NCBI GenBank assembly: GCA_963575745.1
Contig: CAUYUJ010017892.1
Span: 25,001 to 62,500 of the forward strand
Source: Prorocentrum cordatum
Taxonomy: Eukaryota > Sar > Dinophyceae > Prorocentrales > Prorocentraceae
Direction of reading: 5' to 3'
DNA: 37,500 bases
Shown here: one piece after another, positions 36,121 to 37,500 of the stretch
Position numbering within the stretch: the stretch's first letter is position 1
Layout of the letters: each line of letters begins with the position of its first letter
Program-made: the position numbers and the translations under genes
The notes under the pieces: model-generated
Database searches by the model: none
What the model was told of the DNA's origin: nothing
What the model saw: only the letters and a program-made list of their open reading frames with translations

Positions 36121-36660
36121 CACGTGCCACAAGTCCCCAAGGTGTCGCAAGTCCCACAGGTCTTAGAAATCCAGCATCAGGTCCCGCAGGTCCCACAGGC
36201 CCCAGAGGTGTCACATGTATCACAAGTCCAACAAAAGACCCCCAGGTCCCACAAGTCCAGCCGGCGCCACAGGTCCCACAGGTCCCGCAGGTCTCGCAGG
36301 TCCCACGCTTCCCACACGCCCTACAGGTGTCGCAGGTCTCACAAGCCCCTGAGGCCACAGAGGCCCCCTGGGTCGCACAGGTCCCACAAGTCGCGCAAAC
36401 AAGAATCAGCGCAGTGGGAAGGGAAGGGAGAGAGGGATATGATGTCAGATGTGGCGCGAGCGCACCTGGTTTGCCTCTCTCCTCTCTTTTCTCCTGTCTG
36501 CAAATGCACAATATGAACACTACTCTCCTCTCTCCCCTGACCCTGTCGGAAGATGTCCTGCCCCACTCCGCGTCATCTTTTTCCACACAAGATTGGGCCG
36601 ACTTTTTCCCAACCGTCCTGTGGTGTTGGGTCCTCGTTTTGAACAGACAATGCTCCGCGT
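36108..36660 (+). repeat. CACAGGTCC minisatellite and CTCTCC module
   Basis: 9-bp units at about 36108-36395, then a copy of the GGGAGAGAGGGATAT...CTCTCCTCTC...CACAC module (36408-36603), then the complement of TTCAAAACGAGGACCCAACA (36604-36649). Confidence 0.85.
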
Positions 36661-36786
36661 TCCTCTCCTCTCCTCTCCTCTCCTCTCCTCTCCTCTCCTC
36701 TCCTCTCCTCTCCTCTCCTCTCCTCTCCTCTCTCCTCTCCTCTCCTCTCCTCCTCCTCCTCCTCCTCCTCCTCCTCCTCCTCCTCC
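36661..36786. repeat. (TCTCC)n and (CTC)n microsatellite
   Basis: Pure TCCTC pentamers to about 36751, then CTC trinucleotides. Confidence 0.97.
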
Positions 36787-36835
36787 CCGTCCTCCCTCCT
36801 CTCATCCCTGCCTCTGCCCTCCGCATGTCAAGCGC

Positions 36836-37260
36836 ACCCCTCACACGCTTCGTGGACCCATAGGGAGCTCCACCGAAGGCCCCAGTGGCTGCGTTCGCGT
36901 GCGGTTCCACCCCACATTTCGGCACACCCCTCACACTTGTCGTGGCCCCATAGGGAGTTCCACAGAAGACCCCCGTGGCTGCGTTCGTATGCGGTTCCAC
37001 CCTTCTTTCGGCACACCACTCTCACGTTTCGTGGCCCCATTTGGAGCTCCACCGAAAGCCCCGGTTCCACCCCCATTTCGGCACACCCGTCACATGTTTC
37101 GTGGCCTCATAGGGAGCTCCACCGAAGGCCCCCGTGGCTGCGTTCGCATGCGGCTCCACCCCTACTTCGGCATACCCCTCACACGTTTTGCGGCCCCATG
37201 GGGAGCTCCACCGAAGGCCCCGGTGGCTGCGCTTGCAGGCGGCTATGGAACTCCACCGAA
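36836..37260 (-). repeat. 90-bp tandem array, inverted relative of the 77-bp satellite
   Basis: AGGGAGCTCCACCGAAGGCC recurs at about 36862, 36952 (variant), 37041, 37111 and 37200. The complement aligns with the 77-bp unit over CCTTCGGTGGAGCTCCCTAT and GAACCGCA(T/C)GCGAAC, with 13 extra bases (GTGTGAGGGGTGTGCCGAAA region). Units are more diverged than those at 15831. Confidence 0.88.
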
Positions 37261-37326
37261 GGAGATAATCACAACTGCGGTCTTCACACTTGCATATGGT
37301 TGGGTCCCTCGCCAGGATATTTGCTT

Positions 37327-37500
37327 GTTTTTGCTTGTTTGTTCTGTACGATCCGAATGTTACTTTTTTGTTTTTCAACACCGGTGCTCTCGTTGCAGCG
37401 TGGGCTGTATTTTCGGATCGGCGCTGTGCTCCCGTCGTTCAGAATGGCGCTCTCGTCCCAGCGTGAGCCATGTCTCTGTATCCCACAGGTCTCGCAGGTT
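37327..37500 (+). repeat. Copy of the second composite family, runs off the window
   Basis: Aligns with 35111-35285: TTGCTTGTTTGTTCTG, then GCAGCGTGGGCTGTATTTTC, GTTCAGAATGGCGCTCTC, and the first CACAGGTCTCGCAGGT units. Confidence 0.85.

Overview
The window reads as nuclear DNA of a eukaryote with a large, GC-rich, repeat-choked genome; a dinoflagellate is the best guess. The grounds are the intron borders of the one gene I can assemble. Its four internal introns start with GC, GC, GA and GC, with no usable GT nearby, and all end in AG, mostly with a G on both sides of the junction. GC and GA donors, very long introns, microsatellites and LINE tails are known from dinoflagellate genomes. The species is inference. 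I see no bacterial gene organisation, rRNA, tRNA or CRISPR array.

The gene lies on the minus strand and spans at least 4274-29863. Five short exons (29863-29825, 21415-21356, 9279-9189, 8418-8318, 4388-4274) join in frame into the C-terminal lobe of a serine/threonine protein kinase of the CaMK/CDPK type, from the activation segment (GSLPYM then APELL) to the helix after subdomain XI (QALQ then HEWI). Each exon encodes only 13-38 residues, and the introns are about 8.4, 12.1, 0.8 and 3.9 kb. The N-lobe, catalytic loop and DFG motif were not found and probably lie beyond 37500. A protein-like reading frame ending at 329 may be a later exon or another gene.

Layout, left to right. 1-2600: low-complexity and purine-rich DNA, a (TG)n tract, weak exon candidates. 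2596-3102: two short fold-back elements. 3121-3775: a dispersed CAAGACGGCCC-type repeat. 4274-4388: last recognised kinase exon. 5908-7205: compound microsatellite (AGT, CTACAT, ATGCT, AAGCT). 7343-8048: a duplicated 78-bp segment and five ~102-bp tandem units. 8318-9279: two kinase exons. 10399-25000: a modular repeat landscape in which the same modules recur in the same order and orientation (lead module, GACGTGCC array, 64-bp array, TTTCGCTCGAGACATCC array, TTATCGCAGAA module, CCCTGGGC tag), interrupted by a 42-bp array and a 77-bp satellite. 21356-21415: kinase exon inside this landscape. 25000-31100: less repetitive DNA with GAT and GCGCTCCCAA repeats, a strong 38-bp-arm hairpin, a kinase micro-exon and a fold-back element. 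31125-33600: CAAGACGGCCC repeats with an attached module. 33900-37500: a second composite family, a LINE-like pol tail, and an inverted cousin of the 77-bp satellite.

Nearly all long open frames here are by-products of stop-poor tandem repeats and are not annotated as genes. The two main results are the exploded kinase gene and the modular cassette family that fills its introns.
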